This document shows positions 1 to 16,111 of a stretch of DNA of 64,000 nucleotides, piece after piece. The notes under the pieces are model-generated. The model had not been told where the DNA came from and ran no database searches. It was given only the letters and a program-made list of their open reading frames with translations. Position numbers and translations under genes: made by a program. Numbering within the stretch: position 1 is the first letter of the stretch; the number at the start of each line of letters is the position of its first letter. Origin of the DNA: Tulasnella sp. 424 (lineage: Eukaryota > Basidiomycota > Agaricomycetes > Cantharellales > Tulasnellaceae). The DNA lies in the NCBI GenBank assembly GCA_019633425.1, contig WSUB01000185.1, positions 1 through 64,000 on the forward strand. The letters run 5' to 3'.

Positions 1-410
1 ATTATTAGGGGGTTGGGCTGGCGGGCATTCGCGCGTGTAGAACGTGGGAGTGCCCATTGATATGAAAACAGCTGTAATATTTGGAATGGGTTGTTTGGAA
101 ACGTCATTCTAGGATGGTGTAGAAGGACGATGAGTTTTGGAATAACAAGAGTTGTATTGGGTATCGAGGGCTTCGCCTGTCTGGATAAAATTCATGGTGC
201 CGTTGTAGTCACAACACTCTCCTTTCAGCGAACCTCAGAGAGGCTACCAGATGATGATTTGCTCAGGGTTTGCTCCCTTAAGCGGCGCGGTGCCGACAGG
301 TCTCACGCTTGGTCATTTCGAACCCAGCAGAACACTCCGTCGGCCCCGGCATTTTCACGCATCTTATATACCCCAGTCAGACGCTTGCTAGCCTTTGCAA
401 TCACACCGAA
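1..410. other. Upstream region, no gene seen
   Basis: No reading frame here looks like a protein. The last 100 bases contain a TATA-like stretch (tcttatata near 361) followed by a pyrimidine-containing leader into the ATG at 411, so the 3' part probably holds the promoter and 5' leader of the first F-box gene. This is inference from position. Confidence 0.35.
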
Positions 411-3259
411 ATGGTCTCAACTAGAAGTCAGAAAGTTCAAAGCACGAGCAACGCTGTAACTCCCAAGGCGTCTCGCCCAGGTAAACTGCAATTGTCGAAA
501 TTAAAGCTCAATCCTCGTTGACGAGCCTTAGCAGCGAAAACAAAGGCCCCTAAGATTAGCAATAACGCTCAACCGCTCGGGAAACGTCACAGAACTGCAA
601 GCTCTGATGTCGAGGCCCCAGAACCAACGTCCATCGGGAATAGTGCTATGGAACCCGCCAGCGCTCTCCAAAATCTGCTTTTGGGTCTCCCAGTCGAGAT
701 CTTTGGGGAGGTAAGGGTAGCCTACATTATCATCCCGTATGCTTATAAACAGCTCTATTTGAGTGCAGATCTGCTCTTTCCTCGATGCAATTGACCTTCG
801 CCATCTTTCCTTGACGGACGAGACCTTTTGGTCAGTCCTGGTATCCCCAAAGTCGGAGTCTATCTGGCGTCGAGCATTCGGACGAGCAGTGCGTCCAATG
901 CCACAGTGCCCTGAAACGATGTCTGGACCGGACTATGCCCGGTTCATGCTCGAGGACTCTTGCATGGTGCGTGCCAATGTTTCATCCTGCAACCAGACAC
1001 CGACAACGCTGAGCATGCACACACACGATCAGGCTTGCCAACAGAAATCATCGACTCCGTCCTTTGATTATTTCCACCGCATTCGGTACTGTGACTCGTG
1101 CCACCGAACGAAGTATGCTTCACCGCCATATGAGTTATAATGCTGGGCTCTGACGGACCTGAACCATTAGCATCATTTCCCGAGCTCAGGTCTTCAGGTC
1201 ATATCCAGATTTTCCTTCCGAATTCTTGAAATACCTATCATCGAACGCGGGTAATGCTTCTCCCCGAGGAATTGTTTCTCGGCCACCATTCTGACGACTG
1301 AAACTCCAACAGCGGGCTCGGATGACGCAAGTCTAGCCATCTATCGAGGTCGTTGGTACGGAAGCAAACGGCAGTACCACAAGGCGACCATAGGGGAAGT
1401 TTCCAAGCTTTGGGAATCGCTCTCAGAAACGATGGACACCCCTGCTCTCGCAAATGCCCGGCTGATGGAGCGCCTGCAAAAATATGCGGACAATCGCATC
1501 GAGGTTGGGGTGATTTCCGACAAGATAATCCTGGTAAAGGCTGATGACCTTGGTTTAGTCTGGGTTAAAGATGAATGCGTGGCATATGGCTGTCCGCGAG
1601 TGTAAAAGAGCAGAACTTGCCAAAATTAAGGAGGAACGAAGGACCGGGTGATTCGGATTCGTCCTTCTGTCAAAGTAGACGCCCAGTACTAACTTTTTTG
1701 TCACCGCCTCGCGCCAGCATTCTCGCGAAGCTATTGGAACTCGGCCACCAAGAGATTGATTTCCCCCGATGGCATGTGGAAGTTGAGAAATCAGTGGCTC
1801 TCACAGATGAAGGTCGGAGATACAAGAAATTTTACCCGCAAACGGCTTTGCATCTCACGGGGTTTATTTGCGTGACAGAATGGGAGCGAGTTCGCCCAAT
1901 AGTCGAGGGCGCTGCTGAGTCGAACAAAAGCAACCGAATTTGGCATCAAAACTGGCGCAGGTGGAACGAAAGATCTCAAGCCCTGACCGGCCTGTGGGAC
2001 GGGGCTGTAGCAGACGCCTCTGGAACCCGAGCCGTCTACCTCGCGGAACGAAGCGTCTGTCCCGACTTCAACGATTTTCTCGACCTTCCTCCTGCTGCAG
2101 AGCTGATAGCAGCCGACGGCGAAGGTATCTCCGCCGCGGACCAAGATTCAATCAGGCCACAGGCTGTCCAATTTGCGATTCAAGGCCGTCGACGCACCCT
2201 CACCAAGCTGCACAATATACTTAAAGGTTTACCCTTGGACCAGACGAATGAAGAGGAGTGGTCCTCGCTGTCGAATGACGAGGCTATCGCAAAACTCGAC
2301 ACCATTGCGGCGGAACTTGCCCAAGCTGTGAGCGGGTTCTGGGACCCGAAGCGAAAGGTCGTAGATTGGTACCCTTCATCCTACTTCCGCGAACGATACT
2401 TGGATTCGGGTGTCTTGTCGCCTGCCGAGGGTTTGGCGCCAGGCTTAATCGCAAGGATGCTGGAAAGCATTGGCAAGAATCTGGATACCGAAGCAGGTGT
2501 TGTACATGTGACGAGTTGGAATGGGCGAAAGCCGGTACAATTCCGGTGCGCTCGTTGTGATGAGAGTGTTGCGCCGTACCTGACGTTTTCAGATATGGTA
2601 AGTGTAAGAGATACTCGAACAGGCCATGGGGCTATTTCTTATGATTTCTTTCGATATTAGATTGCGCACTTCCTAGAGAGAAAGGCCTGGTTTCACAAGG
2701 CATCGCTGGCGAGGGAGAAGGCCCTCGCTGAGAACCCTTCGCTCTCTCATCATACCTTCTTTGACGACCACGATTGGAACTCGGAGGGAGACATCATAGT
2801 ATCAGATACTGCGCATGACAAAGCACGGGTCACGAAGCTGCAGAACCAGCTCGAGGTTACTTATGGCAACGACCCTGAAGATTACGATGGCGAGGACTTT
2901 ACCACTAGGTCTAGGAGATCCGCCAAGCAGGAGCCTGAAAGACGGACGCGCCGAATATGCCGCCTGTGTCCTGAGGGCTTTGCTCCACAGGTGTGTTTGC
3001 ACTGAGTCGTGGGCTCTACCCTCCTCACTCACGCGAGTCGTTGGTAGCCAATGTACTTCGCTACCCTCAAGATCCATATAGAGCACATGTAAGTCTCCGA
3101 GTATATCTTCCTGATGATCTCATCGCTTATGGTTGTGGGCCGGGGGTAAGACATTGTAAAGGAGCTAATGTTGAACAGGATACGGCGGCGTTCGCCCCGG
3201 GCCGGGACAGCCTCCCAGAAAACCCATGTGTTTTCGACGTGCCATTCCTGGCTCTGTAA
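411..3259 (+). CDS. F-box protein with conserved CxxC pairs (paralogue 1)
   Basis: Probable substrate receptor of an SCF-type ubiquitin ligase. The ATG at 411 opens MVSTRSQKVQ and reads into exon 2 (about 532-710), which ends in a typical F-box start (LPVEIFGE). After an intron at 711-768 the F-box continues as ICSFLDAIDLRHLSLT...FWSV, followed by IWRRAF. Later come HRIRYCDSCHR, a charged helical middle region, FRCARCDESV near 2540, a DDHDWN motif near 2770 and CRLCPEGF near 2970. The last exon ends at TAA 3259 after an intron near 3091-3178. About nine introns are needed; those between 1140 and 1690 and near 3000 are the least certain. No LRR or WD40 substrate domain is visible, so the target is unknown. 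The gene at 4432-7134 has the same order of motifs and is a tandem paralogue. Confidence 0.75.
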
Positions 3260-4076
3260 AGCAGGACATATCATCTAGTTTTGCTACGGTCGCGATACTA
3301 CGCGATCTCATTCGTGGCGTCTGGGATGGGCCCATACACGTTTCCGTAAACAGAAGCGAAGGCCCTCCAATATATACATAGCTGGAACAAAGAGATATGG
3401 AGCGTCACTGTGGATGTAAAGGCGCTAGCGGGTTTAGTGCGGTACTGGTCGCCGCCACTTAGTAGCTCGCGCCAAGGTTCAAGACTGGCACCTGATCCCC
3501 TAAGGCTGGATGCAAGTGATCCCCCTCTCAGATAAGGCTCTAGATCTGTCGGCGGCCCTGCAACGGGGTAAACTCACTTCCTTTGTAGAAAGCCCCAGCA
3601 ACACGGCGGTGTATGCAAAGCCTCATGTCTGCGGTGCTGATCTTTGCAAGCCTTCTAGTTAGAGAGGGACGTCAGCCATGGGCGGTTGTTCTCAGGATCC
3701 GGAGGCCTGCAAATTGCTTTTTGCTGTCGGAGAAACTTCTGTGGACAATTTCGAGAATGAAGGTCCTCATTTATCCGATAGCAAGTTCAATGTTCGGTTG
3801 CAGTTGCGGGCGCGGACGTATGTAAGGAGGGCCGTTCCTCCGTGCCTATAAGGCACCTCAATTTCAAACTCCGATTCGAATTTGCGCGAGGTTATTTGCA
3901 GACCGGGACCTACCCACCACCATCATCATCACTCTATCCACCATCACAAGGCCCCCTTGCAAATGCTGTCCATAACCACTGCAGACAGAAATCTTCATAG
4001 CATGGATATTATTGCAAGGGCTGGTTGCGGACTCACCATGACCGAAGACGAAGGTCAGTGATCTCTACCACGATCA
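3260..4076. other. Intergenic, nothing recognised
   Basis: About 0.8 kb between the two F-box genes. Short open frames (for example 3613-3825) show no family resemblance and no convincing splice partners. A CAC/CAT-rich tract lies near 3910-3950. Confidence 0.4.
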
Positions 4077-4217
4077 GGATTCGCCGACGCCCTGAGCAGC
4101 TGCCAGTCTTGCACACATCGCGGAGTCTCTACACCGTGTCACCTGAAGGGTGGCGCAGTAAAATTGTCCCCATCTCACTATCAAAAACCTGTATCATTTC
4201 GACAGCTGGCGAGATAG
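4077..4217 (+). pseudogene. Possible remnant of a fungal zinc-cluster regulator
   Basis: One frame reads SSCQSCTHRGVSTPCHLKGG and stops at TAG 4215-4217. The spacing C-x2-C-x8-C with a following basic stretch resembles the second half of a fungal Zn2Cys6 cluster as found in basidiomycete transcription factors, but the first cysteine half and the rest of the protein are missing. It may be a fragment, a spliced exon I cannot place, or chance. Confidence 0.2.
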
Positions 4218-4431
4218 CTGGGATCATGGGCGAGATCGACAAGCTTCGTGCAACAGTGCGATCAAATCGCTATTTCCACACGAGCGCAGCTGTTCAGCAC
4301 CTTGCTCGTATCGACCCAGACCATCAAAGCTCCTTTCTCTCACCGAGTCAAGCGATCCTCCGCTCAGTTGTACTCACGCGTGCTTCTTCTATCCAGAACC
4401 CAAGCCTCGTGTAAAACGTCGCCGGACCTCG

Positions 4432-7134
4432 ATGAACACACCCGTCAACGACCGACATCCCACATTCGGTTTTCATTCCAATGAGGAAAACGGAGCTCGA
4501 AACTTCCAACAAGGCCTCATCATCCGCCGTAGTAGTAGGGGCGGGAAACTTCGCGACTTCATAAATATGCCAATGGACATCTTCATTGAGGTATTCGGTA
4601 TAATTTCGTCACTTGCACCCTTTAAGCTGCTAAGAACTTGCTTGGACGGGAACATAGGTCTGCTACTATTTGAATCCTTATGATCTACGCCGGCTCGCTC
4701 TCACATGCAAGAGGCTACGAGATATTCTCATGACCAAAAAAGCAAGATACATCTGGCGGGCGGTTCTCCTATCCGTCCCTGAGCTCCCTGAATGTCCCTC
4801 CGACCTCAACGAACCACAGTATGTTCGCCTTCTGTACTCCTCCGATTGTTTTACTCCAGTATGTCTTTCACTTTGCTCCCGGTTTGGCATCTGAAACGAT
4901 GAACGCTTTGACCAACAGGATTGCACGTGTCGAGGAACGAGATTCGACTTCTTTCACCGAGTGCGCTTCTGCGTCGGCTGCTGGAACAACAAGTGAGTAT
5001 TCTATATCGTGGATTAAATACTATGATCGTTACTAAGTCCTGGCAGGATGTTATGTGGGCGAGACGTTGTCCAGAAATACCCCGTGTTACCGCTCAGTAT
5101 CAGACGCGCGCTTGATAGCGCCGGGCGTGAGTATACCACACACTATTCCGTGAGCGGGCGAAAGATTGACTGAGATTTTAGCAGTAGACTCTATGCCATT
5201 TTCTTATGTCTTATCCAGCCGTCGTTCACGCAGACAATCCTTTTACGTCGAGTCTGTGAAAGAGGCCGAGATAGGGTACAAGTCGATTCAGGGGGTAATT
5301 GGCGGCGACAAGGACCTCACTCAAGCCTACGAGGATGAGATGACCCAAAGGTTTCAGGAACGGCAAGCGGTAAGCGGCATAGGGAACTTGTCGGTAACTC
5401 GTGGGCTAAACATGTCTTCCTGTGGGAAATCCGCTTAAATAGATCGCAAAGTCTATACTGAAATGGAAGGCCACTCATGCAGAATCTCGAATTGAGGAGA
5501 TCGCCGCTGCGAAGCAAAGTCGCTGTGAAAGGTGGGCCGCGCCTAAAACTTGCTAGGCGAACGACTTATACTGGCCTTCACTCATTCTTCTTCTAAAACA
5601 GTATTAAGGCCAAACTTAAAGAGCTTGGCTGGGATGAGAGAGATCTCCCGCTGGACCAGAAGGAGTGTCGGGAGCTTGTTTATAGGGATCAAAAGCTCAC
5701 CTCTAAAGGTAAGTTCGATCCTCGCTGATGCAGCGGTTGAGTTTGTGAACTCTCCCTTTTCCAGTCTGGCAGACTATTAGGCCCAGGCTAGAGTCTATGA
5801 TGGAGCGGAAGCGAGAAGAGCGTATGGAAGCGGAACGAAGAGTCTTAGTTGCGACTCGCAAGAAATCCTTGGGCGAACTCTATGCTCAAATCATCGAAAG
5901 CGTTCTGCAGCTCCCATCCGAATTCCTGGAAAAGACCCCGTACGTCCCAAGTGTAGAGGATGTTTGGAATTTGCCCTGGGTTCAAGCGCTTGTGGACCAA
6001 AAGAACGACAATCTCTCGGACGAGGAATGGCGCGATGCTCTCGCCCCCAAACTTCGGCTGTTCACCCTCGACCGCTGGAGAAATTTCTTGCGGAGCCTTG
6101 TTGGAGCACTAGATCGGGATTCAGTGACCTCTTTATCATCCTATACCTTGTTCTTCCCCGAAGAAGGAAGAACAGGGAGTTGGATGTATCCCGAGGATGG
6201 GCCCGAGAAGATTCGTGAAGATATTGGCGCCCTCAAGAACAGGCTTTCACTTCCAGCCTCGGCCTTTCAATGCAATTGCGGTCTGTTCGACACTGTGATG
6301 TGGTTCCCGGATGTTCTTCGACACGGATTGTCCTACCATGATTGGACGTACCCCCAGCAATTCCTCCGGCATCTCGCGCCTTTCGATCGCCAAGCTAAGG
6401 GCTTGGTACGAAGTTTATTGAGAAGCTCAAGACTAGACCAGAGGACAATAAAAACCGAAGAGCTGATGGAGGGTAAAAACTGGCTCTGCTTGCGGTGTGA
6501 CCCCCAGGTGGCGCGTTATCGTTCATTCAAAGAAATCGTGAGTGCTATCCATGTATCAGGAGTTGAAGTACTTATTTCGTGCGTTTTTATGTGTTTGCGG
6601 TATAGGTTGACCACTTTGTTAGTCAGAAAGATTGGTTCGTTGGTGCCACGGACGCAGCAAGAAGGATGTTCAGGGGAGATCTTGGGCCGCTAATCGTCGA
6701 TGATCATGACTGGAACGACGACACTCCGTTGGTTCGTCAAGATGATGCGGCTTCGCGCGTTCTATTGGAGGAGCTCCAAGCGGGCCTTCGAGCTGAGTGC
6801 ATGAGTGGCCTGGGAGCTGACGGGTTCACCACTGGGGACGATCCTATGAGAAAGGTTGCTTGTGCGCTTTGTCCAAGTAATTTTGGTCCTCTCGTAAGTG
6901 CTCCACAATTGGCGGAGGGACGGTTAGGGACAAGCTGACCAAATTCTTTAGCCCGATTACTTGCCAAGAATCAGGCTTCATGTGTTACACAAGTAAGCAT
7001 TATATGCTGCTTCGGTGTTGAAGAAGAGGGCCACTGACTTGGTTTGGTTTCTGCCTCGAAGACATCAGAAAGAGCTCGATCCGTTCACGGACATTATGCG
7101 CGCCGACTTCACTAGTTATCTATGGCCCATTTGA
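4432..7134 (+). CDS. F-box protein with conserved CxxC pairs (paralogue 2)
   Basis: Likely SCF adaptor. The N-terminal exon ends MPMDIFIE at 4590. Removing the intron 4591-4657 gives VCYYLNPYDLRRLALTCKRL, a clear F-box; IWRAVL follows. A second intron at 4859-4918 joins to CTCRGTRFDFFHRVRFCVGC, matching HRIRYCDSCHR in the upstream paralogue. The large exon at about 5772-6538 carries WLCLRCDPQV; after an intron come DDHDWND and CALCPSNF, and the last short exons end PDYLPRIRLHVLHK and SYLWPI with TGA at 7132-7134. Cysteine pairs and the DDHDWN motif are conserved with paralogue 1, which suggests a metal-binding C-terminal module. The start is less sure: the ATG at 4432 is the first in frame but its leader is unlike the paralogue's MVSTRSQ start. 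Confidence 0.72.
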
Positions 7135-7391
7135 ATCCCCTCCTTTTCCGCGGTTAAGGTCACCATTGTGTAGTACTAGCGTTTCTCTCTCTTCTTTGTG
7201 TAAATCTAGGTATCGTCATGTGTTTGCCAGTTATAGGAAGTACTGACTTTGACATGGAAGACGCGTATGTCAGGATGCTGGTCAGGGATAGAAAAAGGTA
7301 GAATTCCCGCCGTTCGGTCTCTGAATTTCAGTTCGGCCCACACTCTCCACCGCCCACTCACCTCAGTTTCCTTAACACCCTAGGACGCAGC

Positions 7392-10111
7392 ATGAGCAGC
7401 CGCGTTGACGGAGGCGCGCCACGCGTCAAGAACAGGGCGGCCGCCGCCGTTCAAATCACTGCTGAGCAGCTCCTCCGCGAGGTGAGGCATTCGAAGTTCT
7501 AAAAGACCCAAACCATGGACTAACCATTATCGGCCGTGTCCCCAGGCTCACGACCGACAAGACACCCAGTTCAAAGCACCCAAACAACGTATCGAAGATT
7601 TCGAAGAGCTTGATGAATACCGAGGGAGAAAGCGGAAAGAGTTTGAGGAGCGGATTCGCCGAACGAGGGGGAAGGTATGGGATAGATTGCTCCTTGGTCT
7701 AGCGAGGACTTCTAATCAAGCAAAAACCTACTCCCAATAATGCATAGATGCGAGAGTGGCAGGCATATGCCTCCTGGGAAGCAAGTCAAGGCGAATACGA
7801 CCGGTCACGGTCTGTCTACGAAAGAGCGTTGGATGTGGATCCCAGAGACATTAGTCTCTGGCTTAGTTATACCGAGATGGTAACTATTCGCATTCTATAT
7901 GCGACTCGATGACTGAAGTTGCTGCCGCAGGAATTGAAAGCCCGAAACGTCCAACATGCTCGCAACCTCTTCGATCGCGCAGTGACCCTTCTCCCTCGTA
8001 TCAATCAACTCTGGTACAAATACGTCTACCTAGAAGAGCTCCTTCAGAACATTCCAGGTGCCCGACAGGTCTTTGAGCGGTGGATGAAATGGGAACCAGA
8101 GGACAAGGCCTGGCAAGCCTACATCAAAATGGAAGAACGCTACGGGGAATTCGACCGCGCTTCCGCCATATATGAACGATGGGTCGCTGTACGACCGGAA
8201 CCTCGCGTCTGGGTGAAGTGGGGGAAGTTTGAAGAAGAGAGGGCCAAGTTAGATAAGGCGAGGGAGGTCTTCCAAATGGCATTGGAGTTTTTCGGAGACG
8301 ATGAGGAGCAAGTCGAGAAGGCTCAGGCCGTGTTCTCCAACTTTGCAAAAATGGAAACACGGCTGAAAGAGTTTGAGCGGGCTCGGGTTATTTACAAGGC
8401 AAGTCCCTTTCCCGCTCCGCTGAACCATACATTCTTACATTTTTCTATAGTTCGCACTATCTCGGATCCCTCGTTCGAAGTCTGCTGCCCTTTATGCTGC
8501 ATATACCAAGTTTGAGAAGCAACACGGTGATCGCACTGGCGTGGAATCTACAGTACTTGGCAAGCGACGAATACAATATCAAGAGGAGCTAGACAACGAC
8601 CCATTCAATTATGACGTGTGGTTCGACTATGTGCGACTCGAGGAAGATGCCTTCAAGACTGACCGAGATGAAGGAGGCGATCCGAGTCCGGAGAAAGTTC
8701 GGGAGGTCTATGAGAGGGCGGTGAGCCATGTACCTCCAGGCGGAGAGAAGCGGCACTGGCGACGATACATCTTCTTGTGGCTGGAGTACGCCTTGTTTGA
8801 AGAGCTTGAAACCAAGGTAGGGACGCTTGTCGGTTCGTGGTTATAATACTGTGATTCTCACAATCTAGCTCGCCTCTCCCTCAGGACTTTGAACGATCTC
8901 GACAAATATACAAGACCGCAATCGAGCAAGTCCCCCACAAACAGTTCACATTTGCCAAACTTTGGCATCTCTTCGCCCGCTTCGAAATTCGTCGAACGGA
9001 TTTGATGGCCGCACGAAAAATCCTAGGGACAGCTATTGGCATGTGTCCCAAGGAGGCTCTATTTAAGGTGTACATTCAACTGGAGCTTGAGGTATGGCTA
9101 AACGTATTCCGGTTCTCAACGATTATACTCACACAATGTACCCTTCAGCTACATGAATTCGATCGGGCGCGTAAACTCTACGAGAAGTATCTTGAGGTGC
9201 GTGATGGACGAGATTTCTAGACGGAGCATGGGGGATCTAACCAGCGTTCGCCATAGTTTGACCCCACGAACTGCACCGCCTGGATCAAATTTGCGGAACT
9301 CGAAATCATGCTTGGGGACACCGAACGGGCTCGGGCAATCTTTGAATTAGCGATTTCACAGCCCGCTTTGGACATGCCGGAACTGCTTTGGAAGGCGTAC
9401 ATCGATTTCGAATTCGAGGAAGGAGAACGAGAACGCACTCGCGCCCTGTACGAACGCTTGCTGGAAAAGAGCAAACACCTCAAGATTTGGCTTGCCTACG
9501 CTCGGTTCGAAATGGCAAAGATTGGAGGAGACGACGATGATGAAGAGGAGGAAGAGAGTGAAGAGGGTGCTCCTGATCCAGCAAAGGCCCGGGCTGTGTA
9601 TGAGCGGGCATATCGTCATTTCAAGGCCGAATGCAATAGGCCAGACTTGAGTGACGATATTGAGGGACTGCGAAAAGTCAAAGCTCAGGTGCGTACAACC
9701 TGCCCAGTTTCTGTGGCTTCCCACTAAATCTCGCACCCCTCAACTCGCCAGCGCGCCGAACTTGTTCTTGATTCATGGAAACCCTTCGAGGAGGATAACG
9801 GCTCCGCCGATGACGTCCAACGGGTCAATCGTATCAACCCTCACAAGGAGCTCGTATGGGAACCGTCAGAGCTTGGTGGAATGGAGGAAGTTTGGGCGTG
9901 GAAGTTTGACGACGACATTCAAGAAGAGAATCCGAACGCCTTCAAATTCCTTCAAATGGCTCGTGCATGGAAGGCCTCAGCACACAAGGGCGACAAAAAG
10001 GATGCTATGGACGAAGATGATTCCGATGAATCTGACGAGGATGAGAGCGAGGATGACGAAGCAGGACCATCCAAACCCCCTGCAGACAGCGACGACGATG
10101 AGAGTGAATGA
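7392..10111 (+). CDS. clf1: Pre-mRNA-splicing factor Clf1/Syf3 (Crooked neck)
   Basis: Orthologue of the HAT-repeat scaffold of the Prp19-associated (NineTeen) complex, needed for spliceosome activation in the nucleus. The ATG at 7392 opens [18 protein letters not shown] and continues with [20 protein letters not shown], a hallmark of the family. Successive HAT (half-TPR) repeats follow, such as [40 protein letters not shown] and [20 protein letters not shown]. The C-terminus is very acidic ([19 protein letters not shown]) and stops at 10111. I count about eight introns and a product of about 740 residues, normal for fungi. One intron, 8399-8450, uses a GC donor (AAG|GCAAGT); splicing there restores the conserved IYK|FAL junction. 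Confidence 0.95.
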
Positions 10112-10344
10112 AGGAAAATGTTACCAGTTCGACTCCATTCGCTACTGTAGTACTGTACCAGTGATTTATACCATACACGGGCCCTCTCGTTGGGGGTGCC
10201 AACCGGGTAAGGGCGGAATGATTATTAGCGTTAAGGTGGTACCTTAGAGGTTTTTGAATCCCTGGTTCGCGTCTGGACCAGCGCGACGCGTCGATTTGCT
10301 TTCGCCTTCATCTTTGCTCCCCCTACAACCCTACCACTACTATT

Positions 10345-13709
<3,365 letters not shown>

Positions 13710-14109
13710 CGCTGCTGTCTCGCTGGCCTCGAGTGAGAGAAATCCTGAAATTAGTGCACCGTTGTGTATTTATTTGGTTGTATGTATCCCTGTCGTCCAG
13801 TTATCGAAAGGTTGAATGGAATTTTACCGGGCGCCTCTGCCTTGTGCCTCGAGGTCAATAGGGTCAAGGGCCGGGATATCTTTGGTAGTCCACTTGCTAG
13901 AGCCAGGAAGATAGAAGCTGTGACGTCGTCAGAATGTGGTCGATCTGGGAAGGTGGCCCCTCTTACTCTTTCAGGAAACCAGCAGCCCTCCGAAATGTGT
14001 GCAAGAGATCATCTGATGACCGTTGATCGAATATTCCAATCCTGTCTGAGAGGACCGTCTAGGAAAGTATAAATGACCTCCTAGGTTGGTAGTGGGTACC
14101 GTCAATTGT

Positions 14110-14124
14110 CCCCCCCCCCCCCCC
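14110..14124. repeat. Poly-C run of 15
   Basis: Fifteen consecutive C (14110-14124) lie 20 bases before the ATG at 14144. It is the longest homopolymer I noticed outside the kinase region and would sit in the 5' leader of the CCCH-BTB gene. Confidence 0.9.
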
Positions 14125-14143
14125 ACCACACGACTTGCGGAAC

Positions 14144-15725
14144 ATGAATGTCCCTGATATCGACGAAACCACAAAAGTTGCTCCTGCCCCTACGCCCCGA
14201 AAATTTAAAACCGTTCTGTGCCGGCACTACGCAACGCCTAAGGGCTGCTTCAAAGGAGACTCCTGCAGCTTCATTCATGCAGATCCACAACCGAAGGAGC
14301 TCGAGAACGTCGACGGCCCCTCGAACCCAAGCAACGCAAGTCTCGAAGAAGTTAAGGTAACCCCAGCCTTGTCGGAAGCGTCACCATGCAGAAGGTTTAT
14401 GTGGAATGGTGAATTGACCTCCTTATCACTACCTTGCACTTAGTTCATACTGATACGTCTGTCATGGTAGGGTCATGTCGCTTGGGCGACTCGTGCAAAT
14501 TCCGCCACACCCGCTCGGACGGTGAGGAGCTTCAGACCAGTTCCACAGCCTCTCTTGACGAAGGTGAGCGACCTTGTCCATTAAGCGAGTCTGGCGATCA
14601 ACTGAATAAAAGGACAATACCCTAGTCGCAAACCTATCAGCTCCCGATAAAGTAGACGATGATAATACTTCCCCAGAACCACCCGATGAAACGGGGGTTG
14701 CAACTCCCTTGGCTGGGATTACATCCAACCAGCCTGCTTCCAGTACTCCGGCATGGTGGAGCTTCCGAACCATAACGATCCGCGTAAGCTATCTCAGAGA
14801 CTTGATTCATTACTGTCGTAATTTCTCAGTTGCCATCCACTTCAGTCGCAAGACGAGCAGCGAATCTGGACTATTAGTGGCGAAGAACTCGTCCCGCACT
14901 CTGAGCTCTTAGCTTCTATTCTAACCTATTCGAGTCACGGCTTGAATGGAGGACCAAACGACCCTTGCAAAAATGTTCGTGGCTTGGTCAGAAGACAGGG
15001 CGGCCAAGACGACTTTCAACTTAGCGGCGTTGGAACGGATGATTTCGATGTCTTCTTGACCGTCCTGCGCGCTCAGTACGTAGTCTCTCGATTTTCCTAT
15101 AGGCATCGACTCACCACGACCATCTCATAGCCCGGAGTTTTCGTTTCCTTCTGATGATCTCAAGATTACACTCACTCTCGCAAGTGATTGGGGATTCGAT
15201 GACCTTCGACGCCGAGCTAGAGGTGGGCTGGAGATGTGCAACATCAGCGTCCTTGACAAAATAACCTTGGCACGACGGTGCAAGGACCACGAGTGGATCC
15301 AAGAATTATACGTCACCCTCGCAACTCGCGTCGCCCCTCTCAGCGCAGAAGAAATCAAGGCCCTTGGGATAAACCCTACGACCGCCATTACCCGCGCCCG
15401 AGAGCGGGTGCTTATTCAACGATTACGAGCTCTTCCGTTCAAGGACCCCTATCAATGGAAGTGCACGCGTACTTCGTGCCGCCAGGCCCTGCGAGATGCT
15501 TGGGTCAAAATCCTGACTGACGGAGGCTCTCCAGAAATACCTCATCTAGCTGTCAGCGCCGTATTACTCGACCAAATGGTCTCAAGCGGGACTGGACTCT
15601 GCGAGACTTGTGCCTCGGACGAGGCCCTTGCAAAGGCACTGGAGGATTGGCAGGTCGAAAGGACGGTGGCGGAGGCAGCTATTGAGCAATTCAAGGGAGA
15701 AACAGCAGCTAATCAGAGGACATAG
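14144..15725 (+). CDS. Two-finger CCCH zinc finger protein with BTB-like region
   Basis: The protein starts MNVPDIDETTK. Finger 1 is CRHYATPKGCFKGDSCSFIH (C-x8-C-x5-C-x3-H). Finger 2 is split by an intron (14409-14470); splicing gives CRRFMWNGSCRLGDSCKFRH with the same spacing. CCCH fingers of this kind usually bind RNA. After further introns the protein reads QDEQRIWTISGEELVPHSEL, then DDFDVFLTVLRA, and after another intron LKITLTLASDWGFDDLRRRA. DFDVFLTVL followed by a helix with ASDWGFDDLR is the C-terminal half of the BTB/POZ type common in basidiomycetes. The tail carries CTRTSCRQALRDAW and CETCASDEAL cysteine pairs. Stop at 15725. Function unknown; RNA binding plus a dimerisation module is inference. 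It is paralogous to 19828-21390. Confidence 0.72.
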
Positions 15726-16111
15726 TCTAGCTCTTTTCATGTAATTCCTTTGATGAGAGTTAACGCAGAATGGTCAAAATCATTGAACGGCATTTAAGTC
15801 TGGAATGCCGGGAGATGGCACATCCAGGAGCACGTGAAAGGCAAAGTTGGACACATGCGGGGGCCAAATTAAATTTGAAACCCATACAAACAGAAGAGGT
15901 ATTGATAGCACTGTGAACGAGACGAGCCGTGACATGAAGATATAGGTTCACGGAAAAGAGGAGAATACAGAGAGTAAGAAGAAGCAGAGGGATTGCTTGG
16001 AAAACGATTGTTGTTAGCGGCCTGGGGAGCACTGCAACGCATTGGCCAATGAATACTCACCTGATCCTAAGGAGCTGCCCGTTGATACTTCAAACAACAT
16101 TCCAACAGCGA
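15726..16111. other. Convergent intergenic region
   Basis: Tail-to-tail gap between the CCCH-BTB gene (+) and kinase-TPR gene K1 (-). No gene seen; it should hold both 3' ends. Confidence 0.5.

Noticed and set aside
1791..2144. Minus-strand frames within the F-box genes
   Set aside because: They oppose well-supported exons that align between the two F-box paralogues.
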